Part shown: positions 1 to 9,800 of the stretch, piece by piece
How positions within the stretch are numbered: position 1 is the first letter of the stretch
Layout: each line of letters begins with the position of its first letter
Source of the DNA: Larix sibirica
Taxonomy: Eukaryota; Streptophyta; Pinopsida; Pinales; Pinaceae
DNA: 25,418 nt
Assembly: GCA_004151065.3 (NCBI GenBank)
Contig: NWUY0300006707.1
Span: forward strand, 83,866-109,283
Reading direction: 5' to 3'
The notes under the pieces: model-generated
The model's input: the letters and a program-made list of their open reading frames with translations, nothing else
Told to the model about the DNA's origin: nothing
The model's database searches: none
Translations under genes and position numbers: made by a program

Positions 1-393
1 TACAATGTGGGAGTGCAAAAGCAACTCCTATAGTTTTTGAAGAAAAAAAAAAGAGAAGTGAAAGTAGTACATCATAAGTAAGCATCTAGTCAAGCAAATC
101 TCTAAATCTGACCAAAGAAACCAGTTACAAAGATGAGGATGATGTACCATGCCTAGCCCTCATTAGGAATAGGGGAGAGAAGGTAGGCAAGGAAGACCTA
201 GGAGGGTCTAGAAGAGCAAGGAGGAAGAGTCAAATTCTTCATGACAGGGGAAGAAAGACTTAAGTCATATCCGATGCTTCATGTGCTTCTCAGTGTCCCA
301 AGAGGAAGAAGGGTAAGGGCAAGAAGCAGCAACAGCAACAGAAGTTTCCAGGAAATGTAGAAGCTTCAAGTGTGAATGAGATAACTGTCAGGC
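1..393 (+). pseudogene. Ty1/copia gag C-terminal remnant with broken zinc knuckle
   Basis: This stretch precedes the protease in the order expected for copia gag. It is rich in Arg, Lys, Ser and Gly codons, as in the basic linker before the copia zinc knuckle. Near 266-280 one frame reads R-C-F-M-C, the first Cys pair of a CCHC knuckle. Near 295-330 another frame reads CPKRKKGKGKK followed by a Gln run, the end of the knuckle and the usual basic tail. The Gly-His part between them is missing and a frameshift separates the halves, so the knuckle cannot form. A little downstream, around 405-425, a frame reads MVSCLS, a common pre-protease sequence in this family. Assignment rests on recognised family patterns. 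The 5' part of gag lies outside the window. Confidence 0.6.
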
Positions 394-807
394 TTGATAC
401 TACCTTCGCTATGGTGTCATGTCTGTCCAGACTCCACAAACACAATTTCAGGTGTTGGATGGTATGTGGGCAAAGGAGCTTCCAAACATATGACTTATGA
501 CAAAAAGAGCTTTAGCAAGTTTCAAGAGAAAGAGGGAGGACTGCATGTTGAGTTGGGTGATGATGCCACATATCTTGTGAAGGGACTGGGCTCCATATCT
601 TTCCAAAGGCCTTCAAGTGATGTTCTTGAGCTAGATTATTTCTTATATGTTCCTAAATTGACTAAGATTCTTCTTTCAGTTTCTTACATGATAGATTTAC
701 AGATAACAGCCATGGATTTAGTCAAGCTTTGGCCAGAGGAGTGCGAGAAGGTGGCCTTTATAGGCTATTCACAGATCCAATTGAGCAAGTATGGAAGGAA
801 GCCATGA
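394..807 (+). pseudogene. Ty1/copia protease and GAG-pre-integrase stub
   Basis: The frame opening at 394 encodes 137 residues. Residues ~21-100 follow the copia aspartic protease closely: a G-V-G-W-Y start, then GASKHMTYDKKSF, LGDDATYLVKGLGSISF and LYVPKLTKILLSVSYM. In active copia proteases the segment before AS-x-HMT is D-S/T-G. Here it reads V-G-K-G-A-S, so the catalytic Asp is gone. After ~720 the match moves one frame over to ARGVREGGLYRLFTDP, the GAG-pre-integrase signature, so a frameshift lies around 700-725. The match stops at ~785, where integrase should follow. No HHCC zinc finger or DDE integrase core is present. This would have been part of a gag-pol polyprotein; it is a dead remnant. 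Confidence 0.8.
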
Positions 808-1374
808 TGGAGGAGTACGCCTCCACCCTTGAGGTGACAGTTACAAAACCAACTATTGAATCAGTGATTGATTCCTTGATTACAGCTAATAGGAGTATGG
901 AAGAGTGCCAAGATAAGGCTGTTACAGAAGGATTCTCTCAACAAGAGAGAGTTTACCTCAATGAGATTCTTACTCTAGTTGTCAAAGGATTTTCCCAAGA
1001 AGAGGGAATTAACCTGGATGGGCTGATGCATGCATCAACAATTTTGGATTTCAATATCAATGAGTTTGTAGTTTGTACTCATGTTAGGATTTTATGAGTT
1101 TAGTGTACATTTCAATTTGTTATTTGATAGATCCGATACACTTGTCTTGGCCATGTATACAGAGGATTCCATTATTGCAGGAGATCTAGCACAATTCATG
1201 ATCTGGTGTGAGAAGATTCTGAATAGTGAAGATGACACAAAGGACAAAGAAGGTTGGTCGGTCGTTGATGCAATGTTCATTGTACAAAAGGTTTTCACCT
1301 TGATGATTCTGAAGAGAGTTCAGAGTACAGAAGGATGCAGTGATCCCAATTCATGTTATTTAAAAGTTCATTAG
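777..1374 (+). pseudogene. Ty1/copia reverse transcriptase remnant, heavily deleted
   Basis: The frame that carries the GAG-pre-integrase motif runs without a stop into VWKEAMMEEYAS, the first block of the copia RT (RVT_2), at about 789-825. All of integrase and the linker are therefore missing. It continues to 1097 with two copies of a GFSQ-x-E block (near 930 and 987), normally present once in copia RT. A second frame, 1081-1374, reads LVLAMYTEDSIIAGD near 1141-1185, the palm motif where YVDD is expected. Here it is Y-T-E-D, with one Asp replaced by Glu and the Val by Thr. The remaining RT is compressed and the RNase H is not recognisable. In all, roughly 600 bp stand for a region that is several times longer in intact elements. 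Not functional. Confidence 0.75.
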
Positions 1375-2074
1375 TGGTCAACTATTTGACCAAGCCTGTC
1401 AAAGGGGAGGTTCCAGATATAGATGGAGTATATTGTGTTTGGCAGAGAAGCCTTTCCTCGGTAAGAGGGAGTCTTTGATTTTTAGTACTTCAGAAAGTGT
1501 ATGGTAGAGTGCCATTAATGTCAGTGACAAGCAGAAGAGACCTAGGTGCACATAGAGAAAGCACATGTGATATGTGTTCAGGTCAATACCGCAACAACGC
1601 AACCCTCCAGTAAAGTTCCATACAGCAGTACAACAATTCCCTACAGTCCCCCTTCAGCGATTCCGTACAACAATAATGAGAGTGCAAAAACATTTATGTA
1701 GGAGAGAGAGATAGAGTATGCATACCAAAAGCATGCATGCACCATCCTCAGTTCAGTTTCAGTTTAAATGCCTTTTATATTTAGCAGTTCAGTTCTATTT
1801 CTACTTTTTCTTTAGTTAGAATTTTCTTTATTTCCAAGTATTATCCCGACGCAAACCCTAGGCACTTCCTCTCATTTGGAGGATGGTACCTAGAGTAAAC
1901 CCTAGATTCTTCAAAGCAAAAGGCCAAGTCAACAACAAGGCTCGAAGCCATTACACGAATATACTCATTATGAGCTCAACATGTCACTTATGAGAATAGA
2001 ACCTGGGTGGGAAAGATAATACTCCATCCCACAAACACTCGAGCTAGACCCAATTGACACTTTAGATAGAATTT
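1375..2074. other. Non-coding stretch 3' of the copia remnant
   Basis: No convincing coding match. It contains a purine run at 1401-1410 (aaaggggagg) and a longer one near 1701-1716 (ggagagagagatagag). Either could be a remnant polypurine tract before a 3' LTR, but I could not define LTR ends. A GCATGC-type motif occurs at 1731-1740. The same applies to 8223-8922 in the second copy. Confidence 0.4.
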
Positions 2075-2290
2075 GCATGCATTAAATTTTTGATTTAAGT
2101 TGGCATGCATTAGTTAGGTAAGGCACATGCAACGTAGCTCAATTTAGTGAAGTGCATGCAACCTAGTAATTAAGGCACAAATCTCAAGGAGAATGCATGC
2201 TTGCATGTCTTAGATCATCTCCATTTGAGGCATTGTTGTGCACATGTCCAAATTCATTGGACCTCCTCTTCTTCTTAGACTATAAAATAG
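2075..2290 (+). promoter_or_regulatory. Promoter-like block: RY-motif cluster upstream of a TATA box, possible LTR U3
   Basis: Within 135 bp there are several GCATGC/CATGCA-type (RY) motifs: 2075-2082, 2103-2110, 2153-2160 and 2194-2207, plus a half-match near 2125. RY motifs are known binding sites of plant B3-domain factors such as ABI3/FUS3. About 75 bp after the last one, 2281-2290 reads tataaaatag, a good TATA box, so a start of transcription would be expected near 2310-2320. The block lies 3' of a copia remnant, which suits the U3 part of a 3' LTR, but no TG...CA ends, target duplication or second LTR were found. An old host promoter is the alternative. The same block is at 8923-9138. 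Confidence 0.4.
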
Positions 2291-3762
2291 AAGGGAGGGG
2301 CATAGGTTTATTTATTCAGTTTTCACTTCAGAAGTTCGCTGTTTTCCTGTAACAGGTTTTCATTTTCAGAAGTAATGAAAAGCAGTGACAGGTTTTGACA
2401 GTCAATTTATTGTATTTCTATAATATATTTTCTACAGTATGTGTTTATAGATTCTAGCATTGATAACAGAGTGCAGTTTTGAGTAGCCTTAAGTTCTCCA
2501 CTGTTTAGTTTCCTCTAGGAATTCTTTTAGAGTGCAAAATCTGTTTACAGTGGTTTGAGACAATTTAACATTTCATTCAGTCCAAGGTGTGATCAGATCA
2601 TGTTGAATCTATAGACCTGATTGACCAAATTTCTGATTGTTTCTTGTTGCTTGGCTTAGTTCTTCAATCAGGTAGAGTGTAGTATGCTCTCCCCTTATGT
2701 CGAGAATCTATTAGCCAGTGGTATATAATGAATATTAACATACCTAATCTTCTGGGATTTGTCTAAAGAATGATGCCCCACTGGACTTCTCCATACTGAC
2801 TCAGACCTTGTTCACAACCATTTGACTCCATAACCCAGAAAGTAGGCACCGGGTCATGACAGATTCAACCAATGTATTTCATATTTTGTTCTTGTATTTC
2901 ATTGAGCTTGTTGAATATCTGAGGCATCAAGCCTCTTTTATCTTGTATCAAGGAAGCCCTCCTTGCGATGGAATAGGACCAGCCTAAAGTGAGAGGAGTA
3001 TTTGCTGTGGTGACAGTGGGAAGCCTCTTGGATGGCAATGGCATTAGAGCTGCCCTGATTGGTGTCAGGGAGTTGATGTTGTGCAGTGCAATTTTAAAAG
3101 ATAACAATGGGGATGATTTTAAAGGGACTAACAGTAAGTTCAAGCAACATTTTCTATGCATTTCAACATAGGGAGTTGCTATGTGCAATAAACTAAACAT
3201 GAAACCAATCATCGAAATACCTTGGTTGTAGTTGGCATCAAAAACTGACGAGACCTTTTCTAGTAAGCATGTCTCTACACTACAGGAGATTAGGATGCAC
3301 AAATTTACACAGAACAATGGTGGAGAGGGAAAAATAAATAATTGACTGTATCAATGCTACTGCAAAGATAAATCTCTCACAGGCCAAACAATAGTTGAGA
3401 AAGGAAAACAAATAATTCAGTTAAATATTAACATTGCAACAATTGCAGCTCTCATGTGCCTAATAGAACATGTTTCATTTAAATGTTGAGGTTAGGGGGT
3501 AGGAGGTTAAATGGAGTGTTAATACTCCAATGCATCAACCCCCCCACACAAAAATAATCTCTCTCAAAATCCCCACTTATCTTCGTTTTCATATTCAAAT
3601 CTCTTCATCTTGGTTTGCCATCTCCCTCATTTTAAACGTGGAATTCCACCAAATTGCCCTGCACAATCTCTCACCGCTATCAAATTCTCATCACCGTCTT
3701 TCTTTGAAGGTAAAGTTACTGAGCGTGTCAACATCAACAACCTTTGCTTGAAGTCTTTTAAA
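2291..3762. other. Unassigned stretch between promoter-like block and 46-bp repeat
   Basis: The first ~570 bp would be R/U5-like if the preceding block is a U3, but no LTR end can be fixed. A minus-strand open frame of 150 codons (3317 to 2865) and overlapping short plus-strand frames occur. Their translations show no motif I recognise, and neither strand shows a convincing coding pattern. Nothing else is supported. The equivalent in the second copy is 9139-10610. Confidence 0.3.
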
Positions 3763-3854
3763 GGTTAATCAAAAACAAGTGGCATTTATCAGTTTCCTTT
3801 CTTTTAGAGGCTAATAAAAAACAAGTGGCCTTTATCAGTTTCCTTTTTTATTCC
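3763..3854. repeat. 46-bp tandem duplication, two units
   Basis: Units 3763-3808 and 3809-3854 share the core acaagtggc-tttatcagtttcctttt with a few differences. The repeat is also present at 10611-10702 in the second large copy. It lies just downstream (minus-strand sense) of the GNAT-like fragment and has no evident function. Confidence 0.8.
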
Positions 3855-3858
3855 GCAA

Positions 3859-4235
3859 ACTATGAGGTAACCTCCAACGAAGATGCACATATTTCAGAAT
3901 TAAGGCTTCAGCTTCTTTTCCGAGCCTTTATTGTATAACCGGTAAACATATCTTCTGGAACAGATTTTGAGCAAGTTTAATAGTGCTATGCCAAATGGGA
4001 GAACTAAGCATTTCATTTCTAAAAATCTGCGACCAATACTTTAACAAATTTTAAGTTTCTTCTGGTCCAGAATTGACTCTTTCACTAAGCAGGAAAAAAA
4101 ATGAAAGAAATAAATACCTCTGAAATCCGGATCTACAAATATGTCTGCAATGGCTAGGCAATTTGCTTCTGGCTCACAAATCTCAATGTCTGCAACAAAC
4201 ATGTAAAATCTGCTTCTGCCTTCCCGTGTCAGGCG
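3859..4235 (-). pseudogene. Decayed two-exon GNAT/NAT9-like acetyltransferase fragment
   Basis: On the minus strand, 4235-4118 is open after a TGA at 4238-4236. It encodes a stretch containing YMFVADIEICEPEA followed by ADIFVDPDFRG, which resembles the strand and R-G turn of GNAT motif A (acetyl-CoA binding). Directly after the Gly codon's first base comes a GT (gtattta), a good plant 5' splice site. About 190 bp further, at 3927-3889, one frame reads RLGKEAEALILKYV, which would continue the motif (RGKGLGKEA in NAT9-type proteins). The two parts do not join cleanly in frame at a standard acceptor, so at least one indel has occurred. No further exons were recognised. An alternative is that only 4189-4118 is an exon, after the TTGTTGCAG acceptor-like end at 4195-4190. 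The same fragment lies at 10707-11083 in the second copy. A captured or abandoned host gene piece is my inference. Confidence 0.4.
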
Positions 4236-5096
4236 TCAACCCTCCCTGGACCTGCTATGCTGGAATAACAATCGCTGTCTGAATATATCAATGTATGCCG
4301 ATGGAGCGTTGGTATACAGAATAGGGTCAGAAGTATGTATCCCGCATGATAATATTTTTATACTGGTTTTTCTACTGGCCTGGTGTTAGAGAAGGTTTTA
4401 ATTAAAAAAATTATGAGCTGCCATTACCTCCCCTTTTGTTGCTGTCGTTTATGCAATATCCTTTTGCTGGTTTATGAACCATTGCTGCAGGTTTTGAGGT
4501 GTGCGGATGATTGTCTGTCTTAATGAATAAGGGCAACGCTCTGTCACACGTAGCTACTACGCTGTCCAAATATTTGTGTAAAAACCCTAAACCCCTTGCA
4601 TTTTTTACTCCCCCAGCATGAAAGAAATATGGAACTTCAACTTTCTAAAGTTTTGCCTTCTCAAAATTTATAAAAGTCCAAACACTTTTAACACTACTAA
4701 GAACTTTCGTTTATTAATTTCGCTATGTAGGAAATTATGATGTAAATCAATCATTAATGAACTTTATTTTGAGAAATTCAGTAATTAACTTTATTCTTGA
4801 TTTTGTATCGTTACATTGATATGCCCTCCAATTTATAATAAGAGCCGTATGCGGCAATGTCTGTGACAAAGCATGAAAATAGAGTTTGCAAATGCAGGAG
4901 CTACAAGCAGTAATGCCTGTAACGTTACTACTTGAAAGGATGCAACATGTTGCAGAATACAATAGCAACCATGTGATTTGCAAATGGCTAAGAGAGGCAA
5001 TGCTCGTGACAAGCTCCATATTGCAGCGAGAAGAGTGGATAGTAGCAATAGAGCAATAGGGAAATAGTTAAATTCGACTATTAAGAAAAAACGAAG
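4236..5096. other. Unassigned AT-rich stretch
   Basis: No gene is recognised. A telo-box-like aaaccctaa sits at 4582-4590, a motif common in plant promoters. Overlapping minus-strand open frames between 4747 and 5162 translate to low-complexity hydrophobic sequence with no motif and look like chance. The equivalent is 11084-11944. Confidence 0.3.
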
Positions 5097-5486
5097 GTGA
5101 CTGCATTTTTTTGGCAAGCATTTGCCCAATGGCACTTGGAAATCATGCAAAAAAATGGGCAAGGCTATGAAGAATATGCACTATATGATCTATCCAACAT
5201 ACAAAGTTGTCCATGCTTTGCCAATGCTTACAATTATTCTATAATTGAGAGTCATGGTAGGCTTGTGGACCTATGCCTTTGGACACTAATTGCACGCAAA
5301 ATTCTTGTTGCATATATGGGATTATTCTTGCTGCGTATATGGGATTATTTCTACTGCACGCAAATTGAAAAACAAGCACACAGTGCCAAGGAGATATTCC
5401 ATGAATCTAAAGCCCAAGTGTCAAAGAAAGCACAGGGTCTCGTGCAAATATCAAAGGGGCAATCACACTTTCAAATAAAAAGCTAA
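5097..5486 (+). CDS. Unrecognised 129-codon open reading frame, doubtful
   Basis: This is the longest plus-strand open frame in this part of the duplication, from ATG at 5097 to TAA at 5484-5486. The product starts MTAFFWQAFAQWHLE and has a hydrophobic stretch around residues 60-84 and a Lys/Gln-rich tail (~90-129). Part of it (codons ~70-88) is encoded by a 23-bp near-repeat at 5313-5343. I recognise no domain. No promoter, splice sites or homologous neighbour support it, and a chance frame or remnant of an older element is as likely as a gene. It is repeated identically at 11945-12334. Confidence 0.15.
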   Translation: MTAFFWQAFAQWHLEIMQKNGQGYEEYALYDLSNIQSCPCFANAYNYSIIESHGRLVDLCLWTLIARKILVAYMGLFLLRIWDYFYCTQIEKQAHSAKEIFHESKAQVSKKAQGLVQISKGQSHFQIKS

Positions 5487-5942
5487 CGTGGTAGTGTTTC
5501 ATGCATTTCACATGGGTTCGAAGTTGTTTTTAAAACTACCATGGAGGGATGTGAAATCAACAAACCGCCAGTTCAAAACCACTATCCACCACCAAGCACC
5601 AAGTGTTGTGGCATATGTTCAAGCGTGTGTCAAGTGCGCCCATGTGTCAAGAGTGCTCAAGGAAAAATCACAGGTAGTGGAGTGTCCCTACAATACATTT
5701 TCGGCAACATAACCATGACTTGGAACTTGTGGAGATTGTTGCAGCTCGTGTGCTTGAAATATTGGAGCAAACCCAAGTAACATTCGCACCCAAGTAGTTC
5801 GCATGGTGAGAGAAAATAGAACTATGGTAGGAGGACCTTGAAGCAGTAGCAACAAAACTCCAAAACTTGAAGAATATGGGAAGGAAATTGCTTACCACTT
5901 CCTCTAGTAAGGGTTCTTGCAGCTACATTTCTTGTTCTTCTT
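5487..5942. other. Unassigned stretch before the 726-bp repeat
   Basis: Short open frames on both strands overlap here without recognisable products. The sequence is moderately rich in CAA/CCA-type codons on the plus strand. Nothing can be assigned. The equivalent is 12335-12790. Confidence 0.3.
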
Positions 5943-5943
5943 C

Positions 5944-6773
5944 TACAAGCATTCCCTGACAAGAAATCACTCAGCGATAATTTGTTACATTATGGATGGT
6001 CAAATGTAATCGCTACTTCTTCCTTCAAGGAGGTTTGAATCCAAACATTCAGGAAAAAGGTTCAAAGTATCAATCGTTCTCTTTCCACCCTAAGAGATGT
6101 CATTAATGCTCTAGCTTTTGAAGGGCAACATATAACCTACATAAATCACAATTCAAGCATAATGAGACATCACTTAGCAAAGGTGTTGAGTCCCTCAATC
6201 AATATCATCTCCAGCAAATTAGATCACCAATCAAAGAAACAATTCCATATATGAAGGAAAATATCCCATATTTTAAGGCATACATCATGCACCCATCAAC
6301 CTTCGACATGGCCAATGTGAACGCCCACGTCAGGCATTCTAAGAGAGAATACACTCAACTTAGCAGCATCATGGCAGTGCCAATTAGGCTAGTCGTCCTA
6401 AAAAATCATGACCATTGTATGAAAGGCCTCCATAGTCCATGCGAGGTTGATCAGCATGAAATGCTTGAACTGCCAATGTTCAAATACATTAACGAGCTAG
6501 AAGAGAAGGTAAAATTCAGCCAAAGCGTAAACTGGCAAGCACAATATAGCATTTGCATCCGCTAACACGCTAGAGACAGATGGCGGATGGTATCCACACT
6601 CCAAATTACGAGGAGAAATACACCTGCATTTCCAAATTTTAACATTGCAAAGAGAAAATACCTTTTTTGTACAAGCATTCCCCAACAAGAAATCACTCAT
6701 CGATAATTTGTTACGTTCTGGATGGTCAAATGCAATCTCTAGTTCTTCCTTCAAGGAGGTTTTGAATCCAATC
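5944..6773. repeat. 726-bp tandem repeat in copy 1: full unit plus first 104 bp of second unit
   Basis: Unit one runs from the tacaagcattccc motif at 5944 to 6669. The same motif recurs at 6670 and the second unit is cut at 6773 by the n. In the second large copy the same two units are complete (12792-14245). One plus-strand frame (6251-6565) encodes 104 residues beginning MKENIPYFKAYIMHP; I do not recognise it. Confidence 0.85.
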
Positions 6774-6848
6774 NGATAATTTTATTAATGTCCAACAAGT
6801 CACCACAAGATTCGGTCAATGGGACTAAAAATATATGTCCAGTATGAG
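6774..6848. other. Junction: one ambiguous base plus 74 bp unique in the window
   Basis: Position 6774 is the only ambiguous base in the window. It separates the end of duplication copy 1 from 6775-6848, which has no partner here because copy 1 is cut off by the window start. If the duplication is a contig overlap, these 74 bases should also lie directly upstream of position 1. No gene is recognised in this stretch. Confidence 0.85.
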
Positions 6849-9800
6849 TACAATGTGGGAGTGCAAAAGCAACTCCTATAGTTTTTGAAGAAAAAAAAAA
6901 GAGAAGTGAAAGTAGTACATCATAAGTAAGCATCTAGTCAAGCAAATCTCTAAATCTGACCAAAGAAACCAGTTACAAAGATGAGGATGATGTACCATGC
7001 CTAGCCCTCATTAGGAATAGGGGAGAGAAGGTAGGCAAGGAAGACCTAGGAGGGTCTAGAAGAGCAAGGAGGAAGAGTCAAATTCTTCATGACAGGGGAA
7101 GAAAGACTTAAGTCATATCCGATGCTTCATGTGCTTCTCAGTGTCCCAAGAGGAAGAAGGGTAAGGGCAAGAAGCAGCAACAGCAACAGAAGTTTCCAGG
7201 AAATGTAGAAGCTTCAAGTGTGAATGAGATAACTGTCAGGCTTGATACTACCTTCGCTATGGTGTCATGTCTGTCCAGACTCCACAAACACAATTTCAGG
7301 TGTTGGATGGTATGTGGGCAAAGGAGCTTCCAAACATATGACTTATGACAAAAAGAGCTTTAGCAAGTTTCAAGAGAAAGAGGGAGGACTGCATGTTGAG
7401 TTGGGTGATGATGCCACATATCTTGTGAAGGGACTGGGCTCCATATCTTTCCAAAGGCCTTCAAGTGATGTTCTTGAGCTAGATTATTTCTTATATGTTC
7501 CTAAATTGACTAAGATTCTTCTTTCAGTTTCTTACATGATAGATTTACAGATAACAGCCATGGATTTAGTCAAGCTTTGGCCAGAGGAGTGCGAGAAGGT
7601 GGCCTTTATAGGCTATTCACAGATCCAATTGAGCAAGTATGGCAGGAAGCCATGATGGAGGAGTGTGCCTCCACCCTTGAGGTGACAGTTACAAAACCAA
7701 CTATTGAATCAGTGATTGATTCCTTGATTACAGCTAATAGGAGTATGGAAGAGTGCCAAGATAAGGCTGTTACAGAAGGATTCTCTCAACAAGAGAGAGT
7801 TTACCTCAATGAGATTCTTACTCTAGTTGTCAAAGGATTTTCCCAAGAAGAGGGAATTAACCTGGATGGGCTGATGCATGCATCAACAATTTTGGATTTC
7901 AATATCAATGAGTTTGTAGTTTGTACTCATGTTAGGATTTTATGAGTTTAGTGTACATTTCAATTTGTTATTTGATAGATCCGATACACTTGTCTTGGCC
8001 ATGTATACAGAGGATTCCATTATTGCAGGAGATCTAGCACAATTCATGATCTGGTGTGAGAAGATTCTGAATAGTGAAGATGACACAAAGGACAAAGAAG
8101 GTTGGTCGGTCGTTGATGCAATGTTCATTGTACAAAAGGTTTTCACCTTGATGATTCTGAAGAGAGTTCAGAGTACAGAAGGATGCAGTGATCCCAATTC
8201 ATGTTATTTAAAAGTTCATTAGTGGTCAACTATTTGACCAAGCCTGTCAAAGGGGAGGTTCCAGATATAGATGGAGTATATTGTGTTTGGCAGAGAAGCC
8301 TTTCCTCGGTAAGAGGGAGTCTTTGATTTTTAGTACTTCAGAAAGTGTATGGTAGAGTGCCATTAATGTCAGTGACAAGCAGAAGAGACCTAGGTGCACA
8401 TAGAGAAAGCACATGTGATATGTGTTCAGGTCAATACCGCAACAACGCAACCCTCCAGTAAAGTTCCATACAGCAGTACAACAATTCCCTACAGTCCCCC
8501 TTCAGCGATTCCGTACAACAATAATGAGAGTGCAAAAACATTTATGTAGGAGAGAGAGATAGAGTATGCATACCAAAAGCATGCATGCACCATCCTCAGT
8601 TCAGTTTCAGTTTAAATGCCTTTTATATTTAGCAGTTCAGTTCTATTTCTACTTTTTCTTTAGTTAGAATTTTCTTTATTTCCAAGTATTATCCCGACGC
8701 AAACCCTAGGCACTTCCTCTCATTTGGAGGATGGTACCTAGAGTAAACCCTAGATTCTTCAAAGCACAAGGCCAAGTCAACAACAAGGCTCGAAGCCATT
8801 ACACGAATATACTCATTATGAGCTCAACATGTCACTTATGAGAATAGAACCTGGGTGGGAAAGATAATACTCCATCCCACAAACACTCGAGCTAGACCCA
8901 ATTGACACTTTAGATAGAATTTGCATGCATTAAATTTTTGATTTAAGTTGGCATGCATTAGTTAGGTAAGGCACATGCAACGTAGCTCAATTTAGTGAAG
9001 TGCATGCAACCTAGTAATTAAGGCACAAATCTCAAGGAGAATGCATGCTTGCATGTCTTAGATCATCTCCATTTGAGGCATTGTTGTGCACATGTCCAAA
9101 TTCATTGGACCTCCTCTTCTTCTTAGACTATAAAATAGAAGGGAGGGGCATAGGTTTATTTATTCAGTTTTCACTTCAGAAGTTCGCTGTTTTCCTGTAA
9201 CAGGTTTTCATTTTCAGAAGTAATGAAAAGCAGTGACAGGTTTTGACAGTCAATTTATTGTATTTCTATAATATATTTTCTACAGTATGTGTTTATAGAT
9301 TCTAGCATTGATAACAGAGTGCAGTTTTGAGTAGCCTTAAGTTCTCCACTGTTTAGTTTCCTCTAGGAATTCTTTTAGAGTGCAAAATCTGTTTACAGTG
9401 GTTTGAGACAATTTAACATTTCATTCAGTCCAAGGTGTGATCAGATCATGTTGAATCTATAGACCTGATTGACCAAATTTCTGATTGTTTCTTGTTGCTT
9501 GGCTTAGTTCTTCAATCAGGTAGAGTGTAGTATGCTCTCCCCTTATGTCGAGAATCTATTAGCCAGTGGTATATAATGAATATTAACATACCTAATCTTC
9601 TGGGATTTGTCTAAAGAATGATGCCCCACTGGACTTCTCCATACTGACTCAGACCTTGTTCACAACCATTTGACTCCATAACCCAGAAAGTAGGCACCGG
9701 GTCATGACAGATTCAACCAATGTATTTCATATTTTGTTCTTGTATTTCATTGAGCTTGTTGAATATCTGAGGCATCAAGCCTCTTTTATCTTGTATCAAG

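Larger units (their letters stand above)
1..6773. repeat. 6.8-kb direct duplication, copy 1 (probable contig overlap)
   Basis: This segment recurs at 6849-13621 with a constant offset of 6848 bp. Everything I compared lines up with no net insertion or deletion. I noticed four substitutions: 795 a/c, 817 a/g, 818 c/t and 1919 a/c (this copy/second copy). The copy ends at 6773, immediately before the single n, and only about 104 bp into the second unit of a ~726-bp tandem repeat, a typical place for a contig to break. Position 1 is the window edge and not a natural boundary. Inference: two nearly identical contig ends were laid end to end and not merged. A very recent real tandem duplication is the alternative. 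Confidence 0.95.

Noticed and set aside
1697-2860. Complete 3' LTR of the copia element
   Set aside because: A purine run, U3-like promoter block and plausible R/U5 are present, but no TG...CA ends, partner LTR or target duplication could be established. Kept only as a promoter-like feature.
2865-3317. 150-codon open frame on the minus strand
   Set aside because: No recognisable motif, no clear splice or promoter context, and overlapping plus-strand frames. A chance frame is likely.
4747-5162. Two overlapping minus-strand open frames with hydrophobic products
   Set aside because: They read each other in shifted frames and consist of Leu/Ser/Cys-rich low-complexity sequence without domain signs.
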